Shown: positions 45,284 through 56,942, counted from the stretch's first letter. The stretch is 64,000 nt of DNA from Oegoconia quadripuncta (GCA_949316235.1 OX438758.1:2887772-2951771), one strand, 5' to 3'. Numbers and translations are program-made. The notes: generated by a model from the sequence alone, not told the origin.

Positions 45284-45491
45284 AACAAGGTGGCACTTGA
45301 CCCCAATCACACCAGCCTCCGTAGCATGACATCGTTTGTCGCGCGCGACTTAGGAGTAAGAGTCCATAAATGCGCGACATAAACGTTTAGTGCACAGGCG
45401 CACTATGCTACGGGGTCTGGTGTTGAAACTGAGACCAAAGGTGCAAGCGTACCTACTCATTTGGTACTTCTAACTTATTTCGAGGACTGGC
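45284..45491 (-). mobile_element. SINE-A 3' part, split by a small MITE
   Basis: 'gtggcacttgaccccaatca' and then, beyond the insertion, 'aactgagaccaaaggtgcaa' and 'cgaggactgg' follow inverted SINE-A order. Confidence 0.7.
45314..45418. mobile_element. 105-bp MITE inside SINE-A
   Basis: The termini AGCCTCCGTAGCAT and AGACCCCGTAGCAT (opposite strand) pair at 12 of 14. CpG-rich 'gtcgcgcgcgac' and 'gcgcgac' words lie inside. There is no coding capacity. Confidence 0.7.
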
Positions 45492-45492
45492 A

Positions 45493-45750
45493 ATGAATTG
45501 CTGGCAAAGAAGTGCGGAATCTCCCCACAGACAATGGATCACGTATTGTCTTGCCCCGCGTGTCCTGACAGCTGCACCTTTGACGACCTCCTTAACGCCA
45601 CAGACAGTGCTGTTAGAGTGGCTAAGTTTTGGTCCAATAAAATTTGTAACTTACCTCGACACGAAAAGAAGAAGACGAGAAGTGTAATAGTAGATTGTAT
45701 AACAAGGGAGCAAAATAATGTTTTCACGGAAAGGGCACTATTTTGAATAC
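45493..45750 (+). mobile_element. LINE ORF2 C-terminal end
   Basis: One frame from 45498 reads KCGISPQTMDHVLSCPACPD, then DDLLNATDSAVRVAKFWSNK. The 'C....TMDH.L.CP.CP' zinc-like end and '.VA.FW' phrase are typical of LINE C-termini. It is too short to name the clade. Confidence 0.6.
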
Positions 45751-46450
45751 AGAGCGGAACCAAGGATTCTAGGGTAGAATCCCGAGCGTGGTCATAAATT
45801 CTTAAATAGAATCCTTAGTGTAGCGAGGGAGTCAAAGTACATCGCCCATGGTAAAAAATGATTTAGCGCTCGAGTGATACACTCCACTTTTCATCTCCCT
45901 CTATGAGAAAAAAAAACAAGAAGCGTTTTTATGCAAATTTATTAGTTTCGTAGTTCGCGTGCTTTTTTAGTATTGTCTTTTAATTAAGGACGCCGGCCGG
46001 TGGCCGGCAGCCATTACATTTTTCATACAATATTTTAGTTCGATCTCTTTGGTAGAAAGTAACCAAGAAACATTAATCATGTTCCATGTTCGAAATTCAA
46101 AACTCTTTTATTCCCTATTCTAAAGTCTCTTGAAGAAAATACTTACTTTGGGCGCACTTATGAGATGAAAACAGAATACACACCACTATCCAAAGCTAAT
46201 TTATACTGATACAACACCTAACTAGATCTATAAAGGTACTGTAAGAACAGAGAAATAGCTCGCTCTAAATTATACTCGCCCCAATAAATTGAGGTCCAAT
46301 TTAGGTCATTACAGTTTTTATGAGGCACTTACTTCGTGATATTTCATATCAAACACATATGTATCGTATCTTCCTGGTTTTGTATAGTTAGACTGGGATG
46401 GTTAAGGAGAAAATAATATATTTATTTGACACAGTATAGTATAATACATC

Positions 46451-46468
46451 ATATATATATATATATAA
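46451..46468 (+). repeat. (AT)n microsatellite
   Basis: Nine AT units. Confidence 0.9.
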
Positions 46469-46559
46469 TTAATATTTCAACCATTCTATTAGGGTTCCGT
46501 AGTCTACAAGGAAAGGAAATTCAAGGGGAAAATTTACAAAACAACTGAAAAGGAAAATT

Positions 46560-46990
46560 TACAAGACCATTATCAGACTTTTCACCATGTAAGGATCTGA
46601 ATGTTGGGCAATGAAAGAGACTGATGAAAGTAGAATGCATGTGGCAGAGATGAGAATGCTAAGATGGATGTGACTAGAATGTATAAGATCAGGAATGAGT
46701 TATCAGAGGAAGTCTGAAAGTGGCGCCAATAACAGAAAAGTTGAGGAGTAATAGGTTAGCATGGTTGAGCACATTATGAGGAGGGATGAAAGGCACGTAA
46801 CGAGACGAGTGTCAAGTATAAATGTGGAGGGATACAGAGGTAGAGGAAGACCGAAGAAGGTGTGGGTAGACTGTGGAGGAATGATATGTGTGTGAAGGGG
46901 TGAGTAGGGAGATGACGGCTGATAGAAGAGAGTTGAAGAGGATAACATGTTGTGCCGACCCCACCTAGAGTGGGATAAGGACAGGAAAAT
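46560..46990 (+). mobile_element. RTE-like LINE C-terminal pseudogene
   Basis: Across several frames: CWAMKETDESRMHVAEMRML, then KVAPITEKLRSNRLAW..HIMRRDERH, GYRGRGRPKKVWVDC and REMTADRRELKR. The 'RGRPK..W.D.' and 'EMRML' phrases place it with RTE-type ORF2. Frameshifts and stops break it. Confidence 0.72.
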
Positions 46991-47072
46991 GATTATTCTA
47001 CAAAGAATCCTTATAGTTTTTGCCATGTCCATCTATTTGTCTGTGGCTCCCGTGCGCCTCTTGAGTGACAGA

Positions 47073-47236
47073 AATGTCAATAGCATTGTTGTGTTCCGGT
47101 TGTCAGAGATAAGAAAGCCAGTCCCCCAAATCAGATGGGGTTTCCCGGTCAGTACGCTACCACCTAAGGCCTCATCTTCAGTTAACATCAGCTGTGATTG
47201 AGGTCAAGTGCTAACTCGTTGTAGATAAAAAAAAAA
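47073..47236 (+). mobile_element. SINE-A 3' half
   Basis: 'aatgtcaatagcattgttgt', 'ggttgtcagagataagaaag' and the tail 'ctaactcgttgtagat' plus A-run. Confidence 0.82.
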
Positions 47237-47257
47237 TTAAAAAAATGCGAAACTTTG

Positions 47258-47462
47258 GATGTTTGTTTGTTTGTTTGTTGCTCAATCACGGCGAAACGGA
47301 TTAACGGATTTGTATGAAATTTGGTATACAGGTAGAATATACCACGAATTAAGACATAGGATATTTTTTATCCCGATAAAGTGAGTAGTTCCCCCGGGAT
47401 AAACAAATTCCCACGATAAAGTTATTCTACGCAGGCTAAGCCGCGGACGGAAAGCCAGTATA
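47258..47462 (+). repeat. Interspersed repeat, 'aacggatttgtatgaaatttgg' type
   Basis: It begins with (TTTG)n at 47260-47278. It includes 'cggcgaaacggattaacgga', 'gtatacaggtagaatatacc' and 'tttttatcccgataaagtga', and ends near 'gccgcggacggaaagcc'. The general pattern is common in insect genomes. A diverged relative lies at 53265-53400. Confidence 0.6.
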
Positions 47463-47784
47463 AAAATTCGTCTTCTGTTTGAAAGGCGTCGTTTTCCGGT
47501 AATTTCGTGGAAGATGGCGAAATAGTTGCCAGGCACAACGATCCGTGTTAAACTATTTAATTAAGATATTATAACGTATGTTAGTCTGTAAGGTATGTAT
47601 CTATGGGTCTTAGTTGCCTGAAAATAAATGATTTATGTATGTATGATAATTTATTACTATATATGTAGGTATATTTTACACTATCATTGCATGTAAGTTG
47701 TTGTTCATATCTAACGTATGTATTTGGTATCTATTATTTTATATATATATATTTTAAATCATTGGTGCACAAACCTACTTGCTT

Positions 47785-47957
47785 TTATCCCGTTCTACTT
47801 TTTTTTCCCTCTACCCAAAGGTTGTCTGGTAGAAATCGCTTAATAGCGATAAGACCGCCTGGTTGTACAATTATAATTTTTTTGAAGCTATATTAAGAAG
47901 TGTATTGTAGAATTTTGTGCAATAAAGTGTACTTGATTGATTGATTGATTGATTTAT
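47785..47957 (+). mobile_element. Family J element, 3' end, uninterrupted
   Basis: 'cccgttctacttttttttcc', 'cgcttaatagcgataagacc', 'tttttttgaagctatattaa' and 'ttttgtgcaataaagtgtac', then (GATT)4. It is the reference for the split copy at 17.6-18.0 kb. Confidence 0.8.
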
Positions 47958-48311
47958 TTTTAGTATAATATATTCAATACGTAACTCGGTTTGTTTTTTC
48001 ATCTATTAAAGTTAAGAAAAACAAAGGCTACCCTTTGACAATACGATTGTCTTTATGGAATCTATTGACAAGCTTTGTGTATCAAAAATAATGAGAGTGC
48101 AGCCACACCTGACCGGACACACCTGGTCCAATCCCGTTCGACGACCCTCCATATCCTTCGAGATAGCTCAGTATAACTATCGACCAGTAGAGCAACTTTC
48201 AATTTTCGCACAATATGGATATTCGCTAGTACTTTACAAACAAACATAATATTCTATATTGTACAACAATAAGAAGCATAACAACGATAAATAAGAAAAA
48301 GGGGATAATAC

Positions 48312-48372
48312 AATTTGGCGGCCTTATCACTAAAAGCGATCTCTTCCAGGCAACCTTTGGGTTAGGAAGCAT
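48312..48372 (-). mobile_element. Family J fragment
   Basis: 'ggcggccttatcactaaaag' and 'cgatctcttccaggcaacct' are the inverted family J middle. Confidence 0.65.
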
Positions 48373-48520
48373 TACGCACATGATATGTAGTAGTAAACTA
48401 ATTTTAATAAACTAATTAAATCACCCATATAAATACATACGTTAATTGAATACATACAATTACATTAATAATGATAATCTTTTTATTGCAGTATTAATTG
48501 AAATACTCGCTAAGACGCTT

Positions 48521-48844
48521 TTAACCGGCTCAGTGAAACAATATAGGATTTAGGAATTGGAGGTCGCGGATTTGATTCCAGCGGGGTACCTGTTTAGTAC
48601 TCGGTTTGATTGGTAGTAGAGCATTTTAAAATGTCCGCCTGGCTAGCTACCATCATCTTATCTAAGTCTGTCTCCATACAGCAATGTTAATAGCATTGTT
48701 GTGTTCCGTTTGTCAGAGATAAGATAGCCAGTCCCCCAAATAAGATGGGGTTTCCGGGTCAGTACGCTTCCACCTTCGACCTCATCTTCACTTAACATCA
48801 GGTGCGATTGAAGTCAAGTACAAAACCGTTGTCTATAAAAAAGA
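48521..48844 (+). mobile_element. SINE-A, full length
   Basis: Head 'ttaaccggctcagtgaaaca', degenerate B box 'cggatttgattccagcgggg', body, tail 'ccgttgtctat' plus a short A-run. Confidence 0.85.
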
Positions 48845-49639
48845 TGATCGAGGTGTCGCGTCGCCATTACTACATTATCGTTGTTTTCAGTGTCAGTTAG
48901 AAGAAAATATGTTATATTTCGTAGGATTATGAATTTTTTTCACGTAATAACTACTTAGAGTAGTCTATTATAAGGGTGTTACCAGAATCGATCGATTGTC
49001 GATTCGTGAAAGTAGTGGCTTTGGCCAACTCTTCAACTATTTTTGTACAAAAACGTAACGATATAAAAGAAAGACACACACACACTTTAACATACAGTAT
49101 AGTAACAAAAAATTGTTCTTTTCCTTAGGAATTTGACGGCAAAAATATAGGGTCAAGTGAAGCACGGCGATTTCCATGGTCAACATTTATAACACTTATT
49201 AGAAGAAGGAAAAATTTACTCGGAAAAGTGCTACAAGAAAAGACGCTTTCAAGATATCTGTCAAATTAATTAAATGTTACTGTTACTACTGTTTATCTCG
49301 TTTACTGTGCGTTCCAGAGGCCAAGATTAAATTAGTGTGGAGTCTTGATACATGCAGTATGCCTCAAGGGATTAATGTAGAGTACGCTCTCTCGCTCATT
49401 TACATATATTCGCGTCTGGCCATTATGCCTCAGGGACTGGAGACTACTACGACTATAAAATATCTAAATGTTATTCAGCGTACAATTTCCTTAGCAATTT
49501 CTCCATTTCTAAAACCTAAATTCTTTCTTAGAGAAGTGAGGAAGGAACAATTGTCTCACCTGCGACGGTTATGTTAGTCGGTATATGTTATATATCAGGC
49601 TCTATCAGCCTATTTTGCACGAGTACTTGTACAGAGAGA
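48845..49639. other. Unassigned stretch
   Basis: No gene recognised. A direct repeat of 'atgcctca(a/g)gg' is the only pattern seen. Confidence 0.4.
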
Positions 49640-49681
49640 TCAAGTCAAGTACCAACCCGTTGTGCATAAAAAAAAAAAAAA
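49640..49681 (+). mobile_element. SINE-A tail only
   Basis: 'caagtcaagtaccaacccgt', 'tgtgcat', A16. Confidence 0.75.
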
Positions 49682-50249
49682 GACGTAGACTTAGTAAAGA
49701 CTTTTATGACTGCTTGGAGGGTGAGACGTAAGTGAGACGTTGTCATTTATTGTGGTTAACTTTACTATAGCTATTTATTTGCGTTAGCGTATTATTGTTT
49801 TTTTATTCCTTATTTTACACATGGGCCCTTGTAATTGGCATTTGTTTATACAGTGTACATGATATCTATATTATTAAATAAAATAAAAACAGAATAGCCA
49901 CGACGTATAAACATGAATGATGGGAGAACACCATCACCTATTACATTTTGTAGGTGACAGCAGTCTTTCATGATCGGAACGGATCTGTGCCTGGTGGAAC
50001 GCCAATAGCTGTTTCCGTGTGAAATAACCCGTGTTTAGAAAGACCTTCTCAACTGCTAAATAAGCAGTATACTACAGGGACTCTACCTTTAAATAGCGGC
50101 AAATAAACAGCATTATACCTGAAACAAACAATGCATTAATGATTTTTTTTTTCTACATTTTGGCAAGTTTTAATGAGTATGTGAATGTTATTATAAAATG
50201 TGCCACAGTTTCAATTAAAGTTGCAATAATGAAATCTTTAATTTTTTTA

Positions 50250-50480
50250 AATCAAGCAAACATCATCATCCTCATATCAGCCGAAAGACGTCCACTGCTG
50301 GACAAAAGCCTCCCCCAAAGAACTCCACGTCGATCTTTACCAAATCGTCGGTCCACCTCGTGGGGGGCCTGCCCACGCTGTCTTCCGGTGCGTGGTCCTT
50401 TCCGCCCCAACGGCTGTCCGTCCTACGAGAAATTTGTCCCGTCCATTGCCACTTAAATTTCCGAACGTTCAAGCGCTTCT
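50250..50480 (-). mobile_element. RTE-like LINE C-terminus (family R)
   Basis: The minus-strand frame 50472-50272 reads VRKFKWQWTGQISRRTDSRW and SVGRPPTRWTDDLVKIDVEF, typical of RTE-type C-termini. The 3' end, on the plus strand, starts 'catcatcatcctcatatcag'. Confidence 0.8.
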
Positions 50481-50694
50481 GCCATACCTACTATTGGCAC
50501 TTTTACCTACGGTAGCCTTCTGGCTATTCCACCATCAACGCTCACTGCGGTCTGGCGCTGTGTCCGTGGTGTACTAAATTAGGGAGTCGAGCTTCACTTG
50601 ACTCTCTCCCCCATAGGGTTAGCCGCTTTGGCTTTTTGCGTCACATTAGCAACACTCCCATTTGCTGGGGGGAGGTGGGACTTTCTTTCTTTCC

Positions 50695-50795
50695 TACTTT
50701 TCACCCTTAAATTCTTTCTTTAATTAGTCTGGGGTCCAAGGTAGCAATAGAGTCACGTAGGGCACCGTCTACCTTCAGTAGGCGCCGTTCAATAA
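50695..50795 (+). repeat. Family G repeat
   Basis: 'attagtctggggtccaaggt', 'gcaatagagtcacgtagggc' and 'cttcagtaggcgccgt', as at 18.3 kb. The 50481-50694 block upstream may be part of the same element. Confidence 0.7.
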
Positions 50796-52031
50796 GTAAT
50801 AAGTAAGTTTGGCAATTCTTCGGGCTATATCGGTCACTTTGGCTCTCAACCCTTATGGCTATAGGTTGAGGTCATAGGGTAAAGGTCTCTGATCGTGAAA
50901 AGCACCAAAGCAGAGTCACTTTTCCATACAGCGCGCACGGTGGTCGTAAGGTCTCTGCTCCACTGTCAGAGGTCGACAGTAGGCGTAGGGTGGGTGCGGG
51001 GTAAAGGGCTGCACCGTCCATCAAAGAACACGAAATGGGCAAGTTGACCACAGATTGGTACTTGCATTCCAAGTATAACATAGTCTACTACCAAACGGCA
51101 GGAGTTCATTCAGCAGCTCTCTCAAATCACCCTCTTGTTTAGACTATCATTTTAGCAAATACCGGATGATACTACTTAAATAACCAGCGTGCTACCATAG
51201 TAAAATAGCCCTTGATTAATTATGGAGCAGACTGTACCTACCTTGCACTGCAACTCGTTTATCATATAGATTAATCTATAACTATGTCTGGGTAAGATAA
51301 GGACTAAGTGCTCACGCTATGTTGAGTTAGTATTTTAATAATAATGTTAGTCAGTGTTAACACAAAATCACGCGATTTATCGCCTGTATTTATATTGGTA
51401 GCTGAAGGAATTTTTACTTATTCTTATCTTACATTGTTTTTATTACAAAAACCAAACATCTGAGACGTTTATTTATATTACAGTAACGTTCGAAAAAATA
51501 TGACAGCAGGAATAACGAAATTCATGATTCAGTAAACTTTGGAATAACACAATTATATAGGTACCCGAATTCCATCGCATTTAATGTCGGTCTCAGTTAA
51601 TTACCTTTCGGAGTAGAAATGCTGGGGCTCTGGTGACCAGCAGAGCTAACATAATCCGTGGTTTCTCGAATAGAGAGACTACGTAGCATGCTGGCCCCGC
51701 AGGTGCTCGTATTTTTAGAGAGTTAGCTGGTGGCCCAAAGAGGACAGAGATGACTTTAACCAAGATGGTGACCAGTTTTGTATAATTCCACTTTACAATG
51801 GACTTAGTGCAAATTGCTAATATGTAATTAGTGAATTATCAGTACAGCATAGTATTTGATGATGGCAAGAGGTCAGATAGGATGTCACCCATCCCATGGG
51901 AGTATTTCCAGCCCTCGAGGATAAAAGCTGGTGCGACGACAACCGAGACCGAAAAGTGAAAACAACAAAATATTAGAGTTGAGACTCTTGTCCCTTGGAA
52001 ACCCGGAGCTTTATCATTCTACAAAGAACTG
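50796..52031. other. Unassigned stretch
   Basis: No gene or repeat recognised. Confidence 0.4.
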
Positions 52032-52439
52032 CTAACGAAACTTGTCGACGTCTAGAGCTAGCCATCTGGCACTTACCTCATTCAAAGAATAAGTATTACC
52101 ATTCAGTGAGCATCTTGGACACTCCCTCCTACGGAATAACCATGTGCCACCTTCTAAACTAAGTTTAAGACAACTCTCCTCAGTCCACTGGCCGTGCTTC
52201 TTCAGAGCCTCACATGCAGCCATCCAGATTTTAGAACTTAAAGTATGTGGGATCATTTCAGAGCCAGTTGGACAGTAGTGTTGAATATTCTGTCTTGATA
52301 ATTCTATGGCATAGCAGTCAGGTTTCGAAATCACTACACCAAACAGGTCTTTACATAATAAATGATAGATAGATAATATTGAATTAGAAGAATAAACCAT
52401 AACAAGCGACAGTAATGACAAAGGTTTTACAAAATTCAT
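52032..52439 (-). CDS. Hypothetical secreted cysteine-containing protein (135 aa)
   Basis: The frame is open from 52511. The ATG at 52439 is preferred because it starts a convincing signal peptide, MNFVKPLSLLSLVMVYSSNS. The mature part has eight cysteines or fewer, scattered, with phrases such as HYCPTGSEMIPHTLSSKIW and a CPRC near the C-terminus, which ends LALDVDKFR. I recognise no family. Bases 52349-52305, which encode KDLFGVV and what follows, closely match the tRNA-like head of SINE-B. Either a SINE fragment has been captured into an exon or the frame is fortuitous. A minus-strand basic small ORF lies 340 bp upstream. No splice sites or poly(A) signal were established. Confidence 0.3.
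   Translation of the reverse strand: MNFVKPLSLLSLVMVYSSNSILSIYHLLCKDLFGVVISKPDCYAIELSRQNIQHYCPTGSEMIPHTLSSKIWMAACEALKKHGQWTEESCLKLSLEGGTWLFRRRECPRCSLNGNTYSLNEVSARWLALDVDKFR
52305..52349 (-). mobile_element. SINE-B head fragment
   Basis: The minus strand reads 'gacctgtttggtgtagtgat', then 'ctgactgctatgcca', against SINE-B 'gacctgtttggtgtagtggt' and 'ctgaccactatacca'. Confidence 0.6.
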
Positions 52440-52777
52440 AGTCATATAAGACCAATTACACATAGTATTATTAGTGGTCGAACAAAGTACTATCCAACGG
52501 ACACCCATCATTACACAATTATTAACAAATTATAAAGTCGTTTACGCTAATGTCTCGATCAACAATCTAATAATTTTGAGTGATGTGAGTACACAAAGGG
52601 ATACACATAATAATAAACGTGTTATATCAAGAATTGAATATGGTACGCTTGATTGGACTGGGGCAAAGAATGTATCACAGAAGAAATCCTTAGATAATAT
52701 CTGTCGAAAGTGGATGACCTAAACGAGGGTACATCGATCAGATAGAGGACAAGGAAAAGAAATAAAGTCAGAGTCCT

Positions 52778-52879
52778 TTACTTCTTCTTCAATTTAAGAG
52801 CTTTGCTCTTGTAAGTGGAGTAATGACCACGTCTCCCTGCTTTCTGCCCTCGATTTAACCTCTTGGTACGACACGACAT
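52778..52879 (-). CDS. Small very basic peptide ORF (33 aa), hypothetical
   Basis: ATG at 52879, stop TAA at 52780-52778. The peptide begins MSCRTKRLNRGQK, has GRRGHYSTYKSK in the middle and ends KALKLKKK; 13 of 33 residues are Lys or Arg. The composition is coding-like and unlike its AT-rich surroundings. It could be a short nucleic-acid-binding or protamine-like peptide, the end of a longer spliced protein, or chance. I found no relative by recall, no clear promoter and no poly(A) signal. Confidence 0.3.
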   Translation of the reverse strand: MSCRTKRLNRGQKAGRRGHYSTYKSKALKLKKK

Positions 52880-53546
52880 TCACAAGTACTATTATAACAC
52901 TTAAAAATTGAAATTTTTCATTTACTGGGAATTTGAATTGCAAATGTATTTAGTTAGTGTGTAGGTTTACAGGTTTTAGGCAAATTTGTATCCCAGAAAT
53001 CGACACATTGATGTTTAAAGTTAATTTTTCATGAAGAGATTATAAGAGTGGATAAGAAGACAGCTATTGATAACGATTAGCTAAGTTAAGCCACGTTTGA
53101 CGCGATCAGATCTTAGACGGCTAATAATTAGAGGTATTATTACTATAATATACGAATGTCTGCGTGCTTAAAGCCAGTCTGTTGTCAAGCTACGAGGGCG
53201 GCTTCAAAACATTAACTGTCAAATGACGTGGTCGTACCATTACTCCATCTATTACTTGTTGTACAAAAGTTTGTATATTTGTTCCTCAATCAGGATATAA
53301 AACGCCAAACCGATTTGGATGATATTTGGGAAAGAAATCCGTTATTTCTTTACAGAAATTACAAATAAATCAACTGATTCCACGCGAACGGGGCTTTGGG
53401 GAAAGGTTTGCAGTGGTGTTGTATAATGTATTGCATAAGTAATAATGTAATGTAAAAGGCAACGACACCCACAAGAAGATACTTGTATTTTAAAAGCCGG
53501 TTGACAAAATAAACGACCTCAGTGAGGATATAGAGAAACGATCTCT
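52880..53546. other. Unassigned stretch with one weak repeat
   Basis: Only 53265-53400 recalls the 47258-47462 repeat ('gccaaaccgatttggatgat', 'cacgcgaacgggg'). Confidence 0.4.
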
Positions 53547-53870
53547 AGGGCCCGTATTAATAAACCATTCTCAAGATTGAGAACAGACTTGTGACCGGTC
53601 TCAAGTAAACGTGTTGATTAATAAACCGAACTTGAGACCTGAAAAGCACGTGCATACTCAAGCAGTGCTCACTTGAGAGGTGCGCGTATTTATAAACGAA
53701 ACTCAAGACTAACATTCAGTCGCCGCTGAGGCGAATACTTGAGAAGTGATCTCAACTGATTAGACCTTAAGATTGGTTTATAAATTAGCACGGAACTTGA
53801 CATAGCGTCAACTGCTTAAGACGTATCCTGAAGACGTGTATTGAGATTGGTTTATTAGTACAGCCTAGGA
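53547..53870. mobile_element. MITE H, second copy
   Basis: The left end 'ggcccgtattaataaacc' and right end 'attggtttattagtacagcc' are bordered by TA. The interior matches 26829-27166 almost throughout, with a small deletion near 'gacgtatcctgaagacg'. Confidence 0.85.
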
Positions 53871-55136
53871 GTGCATAATTAGATCATCGCCAAGTTTGTA
53901 TGGGACCGAGCTTTCATACAAAAAGAGAATTAAAATTTGAGATCACGGTCCAATTCTTTTCGTTTGCTAGGAATTACACGGAATAATAACAAAGCAAAAA
54001 ACAATTTATTCGCTTATGGCGTCAACGATATCCAATGAATAACAATATGAATTACAAAGTTTTCACGTCACGAGGCATGTGACAAAAATTGCGACATGTA
54101 TTAAAGCGAAAAAAAAGTAAATACCTACCTATTCTTAAAATCCTTTAAATCATTGAATAGTTCTAAAGACAACACAACGAACCGTTCTATTAGCAAATAA
54201 TTCAAAGGGGAAACCAAAGAGGGAAATTAAAAAAAAAATAAGATATCCCTACGACATACGTAAGCTAAGGCAAGTAGTAAGGTCAAGAATTAGTGCTAGT
54301 CACAAACAGTAGATCTGTCAAATCAATCAAATCAAAAAATCAAAAAAAATTATCACTTGAAAACGTCACATTTTATGTCATAGATGACTGATCAGTATTC
54401 AATAACTTGAAGAACAACATTCAGAGAAACTGCTTTGAAATCGGTTCATCTGTCCATGATATACAGATAAAATAAGAGTACCTTAAGTAATACATAACTC
54501 ATATTTGGTTTCACACCATGGAATTCGATGACTAGTCATGTAACATGTTGACGGTGAAATTAGATTTTGTAATCGTAACCCTTACTTGTGAAAGAAGTTG
54601 TCTGCAAACGACAGATTCTGTAAAAAGTAAAGGCACATGCTTAACTGCATTCCTTAAGAATTTGCGAAAATGGTAACCAAGTCGATTATATTCTATTGAT
54701 CTAAAATTTGTGAAAATTATCTAAACATACAAAAATCTTAATACGATTATTTATTTACTGTATTCATGTTATTCAAATAGTATATCTTTTGTACTGGAAT
54801 TGTGGACATTTCGCATTTATGTTGGTGTAAGAAAATTACAGGGTTTTATTACTAAATAACAGACCATTAGAAATAATTGATTTCCGCTGGTATTACTGGT
54901 CTTTGTTAGTATAGAATAGATGATACAAATCTTCCAGGTTGTTATAAGAAAACCGCAAATTCACAATAACACGACGACACAATAAGACGAACTCTATTTA
55001 TTGATGTGAATGATTGGCCAACAATGGACCTTATTTTATTGACAAATACACAATCTAGACCAAAATTACAAATATTTGTTTTTAGGGAAATGTGACAATA
55101 CAGTCCAATCTAAAATATGTCAAACTATACGCAATC
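53871..55136. other. Unassigned stretch
   Basis: No gene recognised. A short 'caaatcaatcaaatcaaaaaatc' run near 54320 may be an L1 tail stub. Confidence 0.4.
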
Positions 55137-55235
55137 CGACATTATCAGAACCTGTCATTTTCAGAATTCGACATTTTATAGAATCTGTCACTTCTAGATT
55201 AGTCTGACATTTTCAGAATGTCACATTAATCGACT
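55137..55235 (+). repeat. Degenerate short tandem repeat, 15-19 bp unit
   Basis: Five to six units of the type 'c(t)gacattttcagaat': at 55137, 55152, 55169, 55186, 55202 and 55220, with substitutions in each. Confidence 0.6.
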
Positions 55236-56942
55236 ACACCTAGATCGCAGTCATGTTAAAGTAGTAAGTAGTTCTCAATCTTTCATGCTTTATGTGAAAG
55301 CGAAACCAGACTTTATTTGATCGTATAATTTCGTTAGAAAGTCTGATGCAGTTTAATTGTGATGTTAATTTTACGTCTATTTCTCGAACTGTAATAGCTT
55401 TAACCAAGACTTTTCAAGTGCTCGCTCAATTTTTGTGCTGCCCTGGTGATCCAGCTGTAAAGAAGCACGCTAACGGTTATTATAAATTACCTGCCAAATA
55501 TCTGCCTAAATATGATACCTTAGGTTATACATAAATTGCTCCCAAACTAAACTTGGAGGGGATATCCGCCAGAATCCATCACTTGATCCAACGATTGTTC
55601 AATTAGTATCAGAATATTCGCCACTATGTGTTTTCATGCCGCTTTGGCTGTTTTTAATTGAAATCATATTATATTGAAACATAATATTTGTTGTTTCTGT
55701 ATATACTTGTGTTTTATTGTTTTAGTTGTATTTTTCATATGTAAAATTTGTTATGTGTGTGTACATGGATGCAATAAATGCTTATCAATCCATCTAAATC
55801 AAACGGCGGTGGTAATAAAATTGGCACTATATTTTCCACATAAAGAAACACTCGTAACTTATCAGTTATTTTAAAAAGTTGTTAGGTGAATAATCTTGTT
55901 AAATAGATCATTGGTAAATGAATTGTACTTCTACAATGCTTACTTCAATTTAAATCAGGACGGTCTAACTGCAGCAGATATAAGGGCGACACATTTTGAC
56001 CTCAATTAACAGAGATCACATATGCTTTGTCAGAGCACCAAGAAAGAATACCTGGTAGACCTGTAACTTTACTAGCTCAATCCGTCAAACTGGAGCATAA
56101 TGATAATAGGTGAGAGAAAGATGGCAAAAGGAAGGATGACCGTCTGGTATAAAGTACTTGTCAATAATTGACATAAACATTATGAATGACATTAAATTCT
56201 ATCAATTTGACTTAAGCAAATATATTGTAGGTATACTGCACAACAAGATCAAAGCATGTTGTTATAGATGAAACTAACAGTTGAACCCGTATATTTCAAA
56301 CCATATTCTCAACAACAGCACAGTAAATGACTTCCACCTAACCCAAATCTATATCAGAAAAGGAACCGAACCTTCAGAATACAGACATCTGTTCAATGCC
56401 AATATTAAATACATCAGACCCGTCTCCCGACTCCGTTTATCCTCGTGTATCGATCTCTAATGGCATTTTTATTACCGCTTCATAAAAGGAGCATTAAAAC
56501 TCATGATATTATGCCGGACGTGTATTAAGCACCCTGTAGGAATGATAAGCAAAATTGTTAAGAAGAACATGAAGTTTTAAGACAGTCCATTGGGAAAAAA
56601 ATCTTTTGTAAGATTTATGTGATTCATGCAATGTTTCGCTATGAAAAGGCTGATGAAATTATTTCGATCGGTTGAAACTATCGGAACGCAAAGACACTGT
56701 TGTTGCCACCATGATTTTTCATCAATAGGTTGGGTGGTATTTAGTCACAGTATATCCCGGGAAAATTTTACAAAACTGAAGGAAATGGTCACACAATTCT
56801 GACTTCGTCGGTCTACCGGAACCGCTCGTTGTGCGTCTCACAGCGCATAGCAATTATGAAGTTCTTAAAATCAACGAAAATGGCTATTGTCAGAATCATT
56901 AATCTGACCAGGAATATTCGACTCTTTATTTTGGACTCGACT
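55236..56942. other. Unassigned stretch
   Basis: No gene recognised. The 62-codon frame at 55346-55534 and others here look random. Confidence 0.4.

Noticed and set aside
46703..47032. 109-codon minus-strand ORF
   Set aside because: Antisense shadow of the RTE-like pseudogene at 46560-46990.
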